Origin: Emticicia sp037153985
Lineage (GTDB): Bacteria; Bacteroidota; Bacteroidia; Cytophagales; Spirosomataceae
Direction of reading: 5' to 3'
Assembly (NCBI RefSeq): GCF_037153985.1
Contig: NZ_JBBAYI010000013.1
Location: 58,555 to 122,554 of the forward strand
DNA: 64,000 nt
The notes under the pieces were generated by a model. That model was not told the DNA's origin, did no database searches, and saw only the letters and a program-made list of their open reading frames with translations. Both the position numbers and the translations under genes were made by a program. Positions 43,890 to 53,200 of this stretch are shown piece after piece; position 1 is the stretch's first letter; the number at the start of each line of letters is the position of its first letter.

Positions 43890-44448
43890 ATGGCTTTCTG
43901 TCTTTTTCTTTAGGCTGGCAGGCTGGAAAACCGTTAAGAATCTCCCGCCCGACCTTAAGAAAGGTATTTTTGCAGTAGCACCTCATGCTACCTGGTTCGA
44001 TTTTCTGATTGGCGTTGGCGCACGCTCTGACCTAGGTTTAAGAATTGGGTATTTAGGTAAGGCAGAATTGTTTAAACCACCATTTGGCTGGCTTTTTAAA
44101 GCATTGGGTGGCACTCCGGTGATACGCTCGCATAGTACGAACTTTGTTCAGCAAGTAGCCGAAACCTTTAATAAACATGACAGCCTGCTGGTAGCTATTG
44201 CCCCCGAAGGAACCAGAAAAAACGTTGAACGCCTCAAAACAGGCTTTTATTATATGGCTCATACAGCCGGCGTACCTATTATCAGAGTAGGCTTCGATTA
44301 CCCACGTAAAACGGTTTTTGTTGAAGAACCTTTTTATACCACAGGCGATTTTGAAGCTGATATGAAAAAATATTTTCTTCCTTTTTATCAGCAAATTCAA
44401 GGAGCAAAAAAAGATTGGCTTGAAAACTACGAAAAAGGGAAATTTTAA
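43882..44448 (+). CDS. Lysophospholipid acyltransferase-family protein (PlsC-like)
   Basis: A 188-residue acyltransferase. The catalytic H(x4)D is at H35-D40 (APHATWFDFLIGVG), followed by GKAELFKPPFGWLFKALGGTPVIRS and EGTRKNVERLKTGFYYMA. The size and the 'ATWFDF' motif are those of the small soluble-looking PlsC relatives of Bacteroidota, probably acylating lysophosphatidate or another envelope lipid. It starts within the end of the M50 gene (eight-base overlap) and precedes metZ by 21 bases, so all are in one operon. Confidence 0.9.
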   Translation: MLRWLSVFFFRLAGWKTVKNLPPDLKKGIFAVAPHATWFDFLIGVGARSDLGLRIGYLGKAELFKPPFGWLFKALGGTPVIRSHSTNFVQQVAETFNKHDSLLVAIAPEGTRKNVERLKTGFYYMAHTAGVPIIRVGFDYPRKTVFVEEPFYTTGDFEADMKKYFLPFYQQIQGAKKDWLENYEKGKF

Positions 44449-44469
44449 TTAAAAATATGTGAGTGTGCA

Positions 44470-45639
44470 ATGAAAAAACAAACGCAATCGATAAGAATTC
44501 AAACCAAACGGTCACAATATAGAGAACACTCTACACCACTGTTTTTAACCAGCAGTTTCTGTTTTGAAGATGCTGAACAAGGTAAAGCCCTTTTCGACGA
44601 AACGCTTGAAGGCAATATTTACTCAAGATTTTCAAACCCTTCTGTACAGGAGTTTATCGACAAAGTTTGTATGCTCGAAAACTGTGAGGAGGGGCTGGCA
44701 ACTGCTACGGGAATGGCCGCTGTTTTTGCCGGATTTGCTGCGCATCTTAAATCAGGCGACCACGTAGTGTCTTCAAGAGCTTTGTTTGGCTCTGCTCACC
44801 AGATTCTGACACAGATTTTACCTAAATGGGGTATTACACAAACGTATCTTGATGCTACCGCTCCTGAAAGTGATTGGGAAGCAGCCATTCAGCCAAATAC
44901 AAAAATGATTTACCTTGAAACCCCTTCAAACCCGGGTTTAGAGTTAGTTGATATGGCAATGGTTGGGCGCATTGCAAAAAAATATGGGTTAATTTACTAT
45001 GTAGATAACTGTTTTGCTACACCCGTTATCCATACCCCTACCGACTACGGGGCTAATCTGGTAGTACATTCAGCTACCAAATTTATGGACGGCCAAGGTA
45101 GAGTTTTGGGTGGAGTTATTACTGGCACTAAAGAACTGATTGCCCCAATCCGTTTCTTCTGCCGCCATACAGGGCCTTCAATGTCTCCTTTCAATGCGTG
45201 GGTATTATCCAAAAGCCTCGAAACTCTCGAAATCAGGATGCAAAGGCATTGCGAAAATGCTACAAAACTGGCTAAGGCTTTAGAGAAAATGGCAGGTATA
45301 ATTCATGTAAAATACCCTCATTTGCCTTCGCACCCACAGTATGCTCTAGCTAAAAAACAAATGAAAGCAGGTGGAGCCATGGTTACTTTTGAGTTAGAAG
45401 GAGGCTTTGAACGTGTAAACAAATTTACAAAGGCCTTAAAAATAGTCTCACTGTCGTCAAATCTGGGCGACTCACGAACTATTATTACTAACCCAAATAC
45501 AACCACGCACGCCAAATTACCTAAAGAGGATAAAGCTAAATTAGGCATTACCGAAGGTTTGATAAGAGTTTCGGTTGGTCTGGAAGATATCAATGATTTA
45601 ATTGCCGATTTCAAACAAGCAGCCAAAAAGAGTATGTAA
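44470..45639 (+). CDS. metZ: O-succinylhomoserine sulfhydrylase (trans-sulfuration PLP enzyme)
   Basis: A 389-residue cystathionine-gamma-synthase-family enzyme. The PLP lysine is K204 in VVHSATKFMDGQGR, with NIYSRFSNPSVQEF, ATATGMAAVFAGFAAHLKSG and YLETPSNPGLELVD upstream and the C-terminal substrate region SLGVE/SSNLGDSRTIITNP. The 'MDGQGRVLGG' variant is typical of MetZ, which makes homocysteine from O-succinylhomoserine and sulfide. That product is the substrate of MetH, encoded 15 kb away. Other family members (MetB, MetY) cannot be fully excluded. Confidence 0.9.
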   Translation: MKKQTQSIRIQTKRSQYREHSTPLFLTSSFCFEDAEQGKALFDETLEGNIYSRFSNPSVQEFIDKVCMLENCEEGLATATGMAAVFAGFAAHLKSGDHVVSSRALFGSAHQILTQILPKWGITQTYLDATAPESDWEAAIQPNTKMIYLETPSNPGLELVDMAMVGRIAKKYGLIYYVDNCFATPVIHTPTDYGANLVVHSATKFMDGQGRVLGGVITGTKELIAPIRFFCRHTGPSMSPFNAWVLSKSLETLEIRMQRHCENATKLAKALEKMAGIIHVKYPHLPSHPQYALAKKQMKAGGAMVTFELEGGFERVNKFTKALKIVSLSSNLGDSRTIITNPNTTTHAKLPKEDKAKLGITEGLIRVSVGLEDINDLIADFKQAAKKSM

Positions 45640-45650
45640 CTACCATAGCC

Positions 45651-46022
45651 ATGACAGTTGAACAACAATATATTGCCGAGATAGTCAAAGCTGAAAATAT
45701 GCAGGCGTTCACTACTTTCAGTAGGCTAACCAATACCCTTTTATTCGAGAAATCGCTGGCTCAGGAAGAAATTCTATCTCTGAAATCTCAGATTAACTCA
45801 CTCAATAAAATCATCAAAGACAAGGATGAAGAGATAAAAAAATTAAAAATTAAGCAAAAAAAACAAGATTTTATTGAAAAAAACAAAGAAATTAAAAAAG
45901 AAAGTGTTAAAATTGTAGCAAATAAAATACAGCAGGCAGAAGAAAAAGCTGAATTGAAGAAAATAATAGAGGATTTAATAAAAGAGATTGATGTGTGCGT
46001 TGAGTTGTTAAACGAAGAATAA
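45651..46022 (+). CDS. Hypothetical coiled-coil protein upstream of zapA
   Basis: A 123-residue soluble protein that is almost entirely predicted helix: SLKSQINSLNKIIKDKDEEI and KKLKIKQKKQ form heptads rich in Lys and Glu from about residue 38 to 115. No signal peptide or catalytic motif is visible. It lies 11 bases after metZ and 36 before zapA. Small coiled-coil genes in this position are common in Bacteroidota; a role in cell division with ZapA is plausible but not shown. Confidence 0.8.
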   Translation: MTVEQQYIAEIVKAENMQAFTTFSRLTNTLLFEKSLAQEEILSLKSQINSLNKIIKDKDEEIKKLKIKQKKQDFIEKNKEIKKESVKIVANKIQQAEEKAELKKIIEDLIKEIDVCVELLNEE

Positions 46023-46058
46023 TGTAACCTGACATAGCTACCGGAAGTCTAACAAACA

Positions 46059-46355
46059 ATGGCAGATAGTGAAAAAATAGAAATAAACTTAAGAGTACTA
46101 CAACGTGTAGTTACACTTAAAATTCAGCCTGAGTTAGAACCGTACTTCCGGAAAGCGGCTACTTTTGTCAATCAACGTCTTAGTTTTTATATGAAAAAAA
46201 ATGACGATGGTGAAATGGATTTTTTAGATTTTCTAATAATTGTCGCTATTGAAGGAGTAGTAGAGAACCAAAAGAATCAAGATAAATACCATTTATTACA
46301 AAAAGACCTTGACAAAAGGCTGGAAGACCTCAACAATCGCCTTACACTCAACTAA
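46059..46355 (+). CDS. zapA: Cell division protein ZapA
   Basis: A 98-residue protein of the ZapA type: IEINLRVLQRVVTLKIQPEL with a short strand-helix start, then the long helix FRKAATFVNQRLSFYMKKND and a C-terminal coiled coil (KDLDKRLEDLNNRL). ZapA binds FtsZ and cross-links protofilaments at the septum. Position between a coiled-coil gene and rny is the usual one in this phylum. It is probably the last gene of the HAD-led run. Confidence 0.88.
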   Translation: MADSEKIEINLRVLQRVVTLKIQPELEPYFRKAATFVNQRLSFYMKKNDDGEMDFLDFLIIVAIEGVVENQKNQDKYHLLQKDLDKRLEDLNNRLTLN

Positions 46356-46519
46356 AAAAATCTGATTTTCTTCATTTTAGTGTATTCATTTACCTGCCAA
46401 ATCAAATCATTTTTGGTGATTTTTTGTTATTTTTCGGTCTGAACCCATTCAGACAACAAAAAATAAATCTAATAGAAATGGTTTATGTATCATTCATAAT
46501 TTTTTAAAACATATAAATA
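46356..46519 (+). ncRNA. ssrS: Candidate structured RNA (possible 6S RNA) between zapA and rny
   Basis: The 164-base gap holds a rod-like hairpin. ATTTTTTGTT (46419-46428) pairs perfectly with AACAAAAAAT (46455-46464), an asymmetric bulge ATTTTTCG follows, and GTCTGAA (46437-46443) pairs with TTCAGAC (46448-46454) around CCCA. There is no trailing T run on the plus strand, so it is not a simple terminator. From memory, 6S RNA genes of Bacteroidota are often placed between zapA and rny; I cannot verify this here. Exact ends are unknown. Confidence 0.4.
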
Positions 46520-48085
46520 ATGTCAGATATTATAACAATGCTCTTTACAGACCTGTTAGCTTTGGTAATAGGTTTCTTTGTAGGTCGAGCATTTATTAAG
46601 AAAACTTTCCAAAGCAAAGAGGCAGAAGCCGAAGTACGTGCCAATGAATTACTAAAAAATGCTCAACAAACAGCCGAAAACATTAAAAAAGACAAAATTC
46701 TCGAAGCTAAAGAACACTTTTTAAAGTTAAAAGCCGAATTTGATGAAGACGCTAACAAGCGTAAAAGCATTATTATTCAGAATGAGCAAAAGGTAAAACA
46801 AATGCAGCAACAGGCTGCGCACCAGCTAGAACAAAACAAACGTAGAGAAGCTGAACTTGATTCGTTACAAAATAAACTTAACGAACAGATTGAAGTAGCT
46901 AATAAACGTAAAGACGAAGCAGAAAAAATGCTTAGCCAGCAGGTAGAACAATTAGAAAAAATTGCGAACCTGACAGCCGACCAAGCTAAACAACAGCTTA
47001 TTGATGCCCTCAAAGGTGAAGCTGAAACAAAGGCATCTTCTTTCATTAAACAAACCATTGAAGAAGCTAAACTGGCAGCAACGAAAGAGTCTAAGAAAAT
47101 TATTATTGAGACTATCCAACGTACCGCCTCAGAACAAGCCATTGAAAACTGTGTATCTGTATTTAATATTGAAAGTGACGAAGTTAAAGGTAAAATTATT
47201 GGCCGCGAAGGGCGTAACATACGCGCTTTAGAAGCCGCTACGGGCGTTGAAGTAATTGTGGACGATACCCCTGAGGCAATCGTAATTTCAAGTTTTGACC
47301 CTGTACGCCGCGAAATTGCTCGTTTGTCTTTACACCGTCTGGTACAAGATGGCCGTATACACCCTGCCCGTATTGAAGAAGTAGTAGGTAAAACCAAAAA
47401 AGATATAGAAAACGAAATCGTCGAAATTGGCGAGCGTACGGTTATCGATTTAGGTATACATGGCTTACACCCTGAGTTAATCAGAATGATTGGCAGAATG
47501 CGTTTCCGCTCATCTTATGGGCAAAACCTCCTTCAACACTCACGCGAAGTAGCCAAAATGTGTGCCACAATGGCTGCCGAATTAGGGTTAAATGCGAAAC
47601 TAGCCAAACGCGCAGGCTTATTGCATGATATTGGCAAAGTATGGCACGAAGAACAAGAATTACCGCACGCGCTGCTAGGAATGGAACTGGCTAAAAAATA
47701 CAAAGAACATCCTGAGGTAATTAATGCTATTGGTGCTCACCATGATGAAATTGAAATGACTTCCATGATTTCACCAATCGTACAGGTTTGTGACGCTATT
47801 TCGGGGTCTCGTCCGGGTGCAAGACGCGAAATGATGGAATCTTATGTACAACGCCTACGCGATTTGGAAGAACTGGCTTTATCATTCAATGGTGTTGAAA
47901 AATGCTATGCCATTCAAGCCGGACGTGAATTGCGCGTAATTGTAGACTCTGAAAACGTAAACGACGAAATTGCAAGCAAGATGTCGTTTGATATTTCACA
48001 ACGTATTGAAAAAGAAATGCAATATCCGGGTCAAATTAAGGTTACTGTTATCCGTGAAATGCGTAGTGTTGCTTATGCTAAATAA
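46520..48085 (+). CDS. rny: Ribonuclease Y
   Basis: A 521-residue membrane-anchored endoribonuclease that begins mRNA decay. The N-terminal helix TMLFTDLLALVIGFFVG anchors it. A long coiled coil spans about residues 30-170. The KH domain (GKIIGREGRNIRALEAATGVEV) and the HD domain (RAGLLHDIGKVW, with GAHHDEIEM) give RNA binding and the metal site. The ending IEKEMQYPGQIKVTVIREMRSVAYAK is conserved. The length is normal. A terminator follows. Confidence 0.98.
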   Translation: MSDIITMLFTDLLALVIGFFVGRAFIKKTFQSKEAEAEVRANELLKNAQQTAENIKKDKILEAKEHFLKLKAEFDEDANKRKSIIIQNEQKVKQMQQQAAHQLEQNKRREAELDSLQNKLNEQIEVANKRKDEAEKMLSQQVEQLEKIANLTADQAKQQLIDALKGEAETKASSFIKQTIEEAKLAATKESKKIIIETIQRTASEQAIENCVSVFNIESDEVKGKIIGREGRNIRALEAATGVEVIVDDTPEAIVISSFDPVRREIARLSLHRLVQDGRIHPARIEEVVGKTKKDIENEIVEIGERTVIDLGIHGLHPELIRMIGRMRFRSSYGQNLLQHSREVAKMCATMAAELGLNAKLAKRAGLLHDIGKVWHEEQELPHALLGMELAKKYKEHPEVINAIGAHHDEIEMTSMISPIVQVCDAISGSRPGARREMMESYVQRLRDLEELALSFNGVEKCYAIQAGRELRVIVDSENVNDEIASKMSFDISQRIEKEMQYPGQIKVTVIREMRSVAYAK

Positions 48086-48107
48086 TATTTTCAAATAAAC
48101 TTTCTTG

Positions 48108-48137
48108 AAAGGCGTTGTAAACCAACGCCTTTTTTTA
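48108..48137 (+). terminator. Intrinsic terminator of rny
   Basis: AAAGGCGTTG (48108-48117) pairs perfectly with CAACGCCTTT (48123-48132) around TAAAC, then T to 48136. Confidence 0.88.
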
Positions 48138-48262
48138 TATTTAAATCTTGACTCAATACCTTTTGAACGCCTAGCAATTTATAACTAAACCAAAATACTG
48201 ATTTCATCTCTGAATCATAAATATTATTCATTTGTTGAAATAGAAAATAACATTCAAGAAAT

Positions 48263-49027
48263 ATGTCTATTACCAAAGAAGCTGAATTAATAGGGATGAA
48301 ACTGGTGAGTGAAGCTGTTGCTCTTACACTCAAAGAAATGCGGAATTATGCTAAACCCGGTATGACCACCAAACAACTTGACGACTTTGGGGCAAAGGTT
48401 TTAGCCAACTTAGGGGCTAAATCTGCTCCTTCTCTTACGTATGGATTTCCGGGAGCTACCTGCATTAGTGTTAATCATGAGATTGCGCATGGTATTCCGT
48501 CAGAAAAAATTATTCTGCAAGAAGGTGATTTAATTAATATTGATGTTTCGGCAGAACTGAATGGCTTTTGGTCAGATAACGGAGGGTCATTTGTACTCGG
48601 TGCCGATACACACAAACATACCTCTTTGGTAGAAGCATCAAAACGTATCTTAAAAACAGCTATCGGTCAGATTAAGGGCGGTGTTAAAATAGCCGATATA
48701 GGCCGCCTGATTGAAACAGAAGCCAAGAAATCAGGGTATAGAGTAATCAGAAACCTAACTGGGCATGGCGTTGGCAGAAGCCTACATGAAGAACCTAGCG
48801 AAATACCTAATTTTTATGACCGATATAACACCGAAAGATTCAGAAAAAATTCGGTTGTAGCCGTAGAAACCTTTATTGCCACACATTCAACTATGGCAGA
48901 AACCCAAAAAGATGGCTGGACACTAACCGGAAATAAAGGTGGCTATGTTGCTCAACATGAGCATACAATTATTGTAACGTCTGACAAGCCTGTTATTCTG
49001 ACCGAAATGAACGAAATATGGAATTAA
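48263..49027 (+). CDS. map: Type I methionine aminopeptidase
   Basis: A 254-residue enzyme that removes the initiator methionine from new proteins. The metal ligands are in LINIDVSAELNGFWSDNGG (two Asp), LTGHGVGRSLHEEP (His), VVAVETFIATHS (Glu) and QHEHTIIVT (Glu). The Cys in GATCISVNHEIAHGIPS is the usual substrate-pocket region. It lacks an N-terminal zinc-finger extension, as is normal for bacteria. It stands alone between rny and the aldo/keto reductase. Many bacteria carry two copies, so this may not be the only one. Confidence 0.95.
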   Translation: MSITKEAELIGMKLVSEAVALTLKEMRNYAKPGMTTKQLDDFGAKVLANLGAKSAPSLTYGFPGATCISVNHEIAHGIPSEKIILQEGDLINIDVSAELNGFWSDNGGSFVLGADTHKHTSLVEASKRILKTAIGQIKGGVKIADIGRLIETEAKKSGYRVIRNLTGHGVGRSLHEEPSEIPNFYDRYNTERFRKNSVVAVETFIATHSTMAETQKDGWTLTGNKGGYVAQHEHTIIVTSDKPVILTEMNEIWN

Positions 49028-49102
49028 TATTTTTCATTTCATTCATTAGCGTTACTCATTTCATTGCTGACATCTAAACTTTTACTTATAAACAACATTA
49101 TT

Positions 49103-50140
49103 ATGGAATACAGACAATTAGGGGCTTCGGGCTTGCAAGTACCCGTATTGAGTTTCGGTACGGCTACTTTTGGTGGTGGAACCGAGTTTTTCAAGGCTTG
49201 GGGAAGTACACAAATTGAAGAAGCCACCCGCCTTGTTGATTTGTGTCTGGAGGCAGGCGTAAATCTGTTCGATACAGCCGATGTTTACTCACAGGGGTTA
49301 TCAGAAGAAATTCTTGGCAAAGCTATTGCCGGTAAGAGAGACCAGTTACTTATTTCTACCAAAGCTACTTTTACTTTTGGGCAAGGACCTAATAATCAGG
49401 GGTCCTCTCGTTTTCATTTGTTGAAACAAATCGAGGGTAGCCTGAAACGTTTGGATACCGATTATATCGACATTTACCACATGCACGGTTTTGATGGGAA
49501 CACACCCGTTGAAGAAACTTTACGTACGTTAGATGATTTAATTCAAAGTGGTAAGGTGAGATATATTGCTGCTTCTAATTTTTCTGGCTGGCATTTGATG
49601 AAATCATTAGCTATTTCGGAGAAATACGGCTGGAATCGCTACGTTGCACATCAGGTATATTATTCTTTGGCTAATCGTGACTATGAATGGGAATTAATGC
49701 CTCTGGGTATTGAAAATAAAGTGGGTGCTATTGTTTGGTCGCCATTAGCTGCGGGGCTTCTTGGGGGCAAATATAAACGTAATCAGGCAAAACCCAGCGA
49801 TACCCGAGTAGCACAAGGTGGCAGCCCGATTCCGGCCGCGGCCGTTAATGAGGAAATACTTTTTGATGTAGTTGATGTACTGGAACAAATAGCTGAAGAA
49901 ACAGGCAAAACTATTGCACAGGTAGCTATTAACTGGGTTTTACAACGCCCTACGGTTTCGAGTATTATTATTGGTGCTCGTAATGAAGAGCAGCTAAAAC
50001 AGAATTTTGGAGCTATTGGCTGGAACTTGACTACGGAACAAGTTCAGAGACTTGATAAAGCAAGTGATGTATTGCCTATTTATCCATATTGGCATCAACG
50101 CCAGAACCTAACGTTGAATCCGCCACCAAAGTTTTATTAA
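49103..50140 (+). CDS. Aldo/keto reductase
   Basis: About 345 residues from the ATG at 49103 (MEYRQLGASGLQVPVLSFG); a longer frame opens at 49064. The TIM-barrel reductase tetrad is visible: Asp and Tyr in LFDTADVYSQGLSEEILG, Lys in LLISTKATF and His in YIDIYHMHGFDG. NADPH-binding is indicated by VSSIIIGARNEEQLKQNFGA. It belongs to the YajO/YghZ/AKR-beta-type group. The carbonyl substrate is unknown. Confidence 0.93.
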   Translation: MEYRQLGASGLQVPVLSFGTATFGGGTEFFKAWGSTQIEEATRLVDLCLEAGVNLFDTADVYSQGLSEEILGKAIAGKRDQLLISTKATFTFGQGPNNQGSSRFHLLKQIEGSLKRLDTDYIDIYHMHGFDGNTPVEETLRTLDDLIQSGKVRYIAASNFSGWHLMKSLAISEKYGWNRYVAHQVYYSLANRDYEWELMPLGIENKVGAIVWSPLAAGLLGGKYKRNQAKPSDTRVAQGGSPIPAAAVNEEILFDVVDVLEQIAEETGKTIAQVAINWVLQRPTVSSIIIGARNEEQLKQNFGAIGWNLTTEQVQRLDKASDVLPIYPYWHQRQNLTLNPPPKFY

Positions 50141-50161
50141 AATAAAAGATTCATAAAAAGC

Positions 50162-50189
50162 AAAAGGCTCCTCGATTGAAGAGCCTTTT
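50162..50189. terminator. Bidirectional terminator between AKR and infB
   Basis: AAAAGGCTC (50162-50170) pairs with GAGCCTTTT (50181-50189). It lies between convergent stop codons, with A and T runs on both sides. Confidence 0.8.
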
Positions 50190-50213
50190 ACTTTTATTAT
50201 TTTCAAGAGAATA

Positions 50214-53200
50214 TTAAAGCGTACGCTTAACCTCTTTGATTTCGAAACTTTCAATAGTATCGCCTACTTCAATGTCGTTAAAGCCTTTAATGCTCAAACC
50301 ACACTCAAAATTGGTTTTTACTTCGTTTACATCATCTTTGAAACGCTTCAACTGAGAAATCTCTCCTTCATAAATTACGATACCTTCTCTGATCAAACGA
50401 ACTTTATTGTTACGTTTAATTGAGCCGTCAGTTACGTAACAACCTGCAATAGTACCTACTTTGCTGATTTTGAAGGTTTCTCTTACCTCAACAGTACCAA
50501 CAATTGTTTCTTCTTCCTTAGGTGCCAACAAGCCTTCCATCGCATCTTTGATTTCATTGATAGCATCATAGATGATTGAATACAATCTAATTTCGATTTC
50601 TTCTTGGTCGGCTATTCTTCTGGCATTGTTAGAAGGACGTACCTGGAAGCCGATAATGATAGCATCGGCTGTTGATGCAAGGTTTACGTCAGACTCCGAT
50701 ATTTGCCCTACACCCTTATGGATGATAGAAACCTGTACTTCATCGGTCGATAATTTCAATAATGAGTCAGAAAGGGCTTCTACTGAACCATCCACGTCAC
50801 CTTTTACAATGACATTCAACTGGTGGAAAGTACCGATGGCTTTACGACGGCCAATTTCTTCAAGCGTAATATGTTTTCTGGCTCTAAGACTTTGTTCACG
50901 GATAATCTGCTCACGTTTATTGGCAATTTCTCTGGCTTCACGTTCAGACTCCATTACGTTAAACTTGTCACCTGCTTGTGGAGCACCCGGCAAACCTAAA
51001 ATCTGTACAGGTGTTGAAGGGCCTGCTTTTTTGATTTTGCTGCCCATGTCATCAACCATTGCTCTCACACGGCCGAAATACTGCCCTGCCAGAATAATGT
51101 CTCCGATTTTAAGCGTACCATTTTGTACAAGGATAGTGGCTACATACCCACGGCCTTTATCAAGAGAGGCTTCAATTACTGTACCTACGGCTGTTCTTTC
51201 CGAGTTAGATTTCAATTCAAGTAATTCGGCTTCAAGTAATACTTTGTCAAGAAGGTCGGCAATACCAGTTCCTTGTTTGGCTGATACTTCCTGCTCCTGA
51301 TATTTACCACCCCAGCTTTCGACAAGAATGTTCTCTTTGGCAAGGTCTTCACGTATTTTGCTCGGATTAGCCCCGGGTTTATCAATTTTATTGATGGCAA
51401 ACACAATTGGCACACCTGCGTTTTGCGCATGGTTAATTGCTTCACGTGTCTGAGGCATCACGCTATCGTCAGCCGCAACCACAACAATAACAACGTCGGT
51501 TACCTTTGCACCTCTGGCACGCATGGCGGTAAATGCCTCGTGACCGGGTGTATCAAGGAACGTAATCTTTTTACCTTTGTTCGGGCCGTCTTTCATTTCT
51601 ACCGAGTAAGCTCCAATGTGCTGGGTAATTCCCCCTGCTTCACCAGCAGCTACTCTGGTACGACGAATATAGTCTAGTAAAGATGTTTTACCGTGGTCAA
51701 CGTGACCCATGATAGTCACGATTGGTGCTCTTGGCTCAGTATCTTCAATGTCTTCGTCTTTATCAATAACGTCTGACTGAACTTCTTCTTCGGCCGAAAT
51801 AAACTGTACGTCAAAACCAAAATCAAGGGCAAGCATCTGAATAACCTCGGCATCAAGGCGTTGGTTAATCGAAACAAACATACCCATCTTCATTGAAGCT
51901 GAAATAACTTCGGTTACAGATACGTTCATCATTGATGCTAATTCAGAAGCTGAAATGAACTCAGTTACTTTCAGGATATTGCTTTCTTCTTGTTCCTGCA
52001 TGATACGTTGCTCTTCTTGTTCGGCACGCATCTTACGTTTATCCTTACGGTATTTCGCTCCGAAGTCAGGCCCTTTGGTCTGCATACGAGCCATCGTTTG
52101 CTTGATTTGCTCTTTTACTTCTGTCTGAGATACTTCTTCGCGACGTTCCTTTTTCTTCTTGTTATCAGTTTTTTTGGCTCCTGTTGCATTCGCATTAGGA
52201 GTTGTTGCTGTTTGTGGTTTTGGTTTAGCACCATTTTCAAGGTTATTAACCTTTTCGGCTCTCTTCACGCGTTTGCGTTTACGCTTGCGTTTCGAGTCTC
52301 TGTCTTCGTTGCTGCTGCTACTGCTTTTCTTTTCAACAGGCAGCTCAATTTTTCCAAGTACTTTTAAGCCTTGTAGTTTTTCACCTTTTGCCTGAATCAA
52401 TTCTGGTTCTTCGCTTTCAACTGGCTCTACTGCTGGTTTAGGCTCAGGTTTTTTGAATTGTTCTTGTGGCGGTCTTTGTTCAAAATTAGGTTTATTCTGA
52501 TAGCCAGTTTGCTGGTTTCTTGGCGGGCGGTTCTGATTGTTGCCTCCCCCCTGATTATTTCTATCCGAATTACCAGTATTCTGGTTATTATTCCTATTCT
52601 GATTATTATTATTGTTGTTGTTCCAGTGATTAGGTCTGTTCTGGTTACCATGCCCCTGATTATCGCGGTTATTATCATACCGGCGTTCCTGAGGTGCATT
52701 CTGACGTGGGTTTTCTGCAACCGGGCGTTTTTCTTCTTGCTTTGGTTCTACTTTCACAGGTTCTGCCACTGGTTTTACTGGCTCTTCAACTTTAGGTTCT
52801 GGTTTTACCTCAACTTTTGGTGTTTCAATAACTACCGGTTTTTCGGGTTCTTTAACCACAGGTTTTGGAGGTTCTTCTTCAACTTTAGGTTTTTCAACTA
52901 CAACTGGTTCTGGTTTTGGAGGTTCAGGTGTTGGGGTTGAGGGTGTAGAGGGTTTTCTGTCAAGATCAATTTTTCCTAAAACGGTAGTTCCTGGCAGTTT
53001 TTGCTCAGCCCGAATAACTTCTACTGGTTTTTCGGGGGCTTTTTCAGGTGTTTTCTCTACTTTTTTGTCTTCAACTTTAGGTTGTTCTCTAAAATAAAGA
53101 ATATCCATATCCCCAGAAGAAGTTTTTGGTTCTTCTACTGGTTTAACAGCCGAACTTTCATCAAGCAAAGAAGAATTGTGAAATTCTTTCGACAAAATAC

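Noticed and set aside
46777..47397. A 206-codon frame antisense to rny
   Set aside because: It is Ser/Cys/Ala-rich shadow coding opposite a clear ribonuclease Y coiled coil and KH region.
50572..51300. A 242-codon frame antisense to infB
   Set aside because: It lies opposite the conserved IF-2 GTPase and later domains, and its composition is that of a shadow frame.
52458..52940. A hydrophobic Phe/Ile/Val-rich frame antisense to infB
   Set aside because: It mirrors the Asn- and Lys/Pro-rich linker of IF-2; apparent membrane segments are an artefact of reading Asn and Lys codons backwards.
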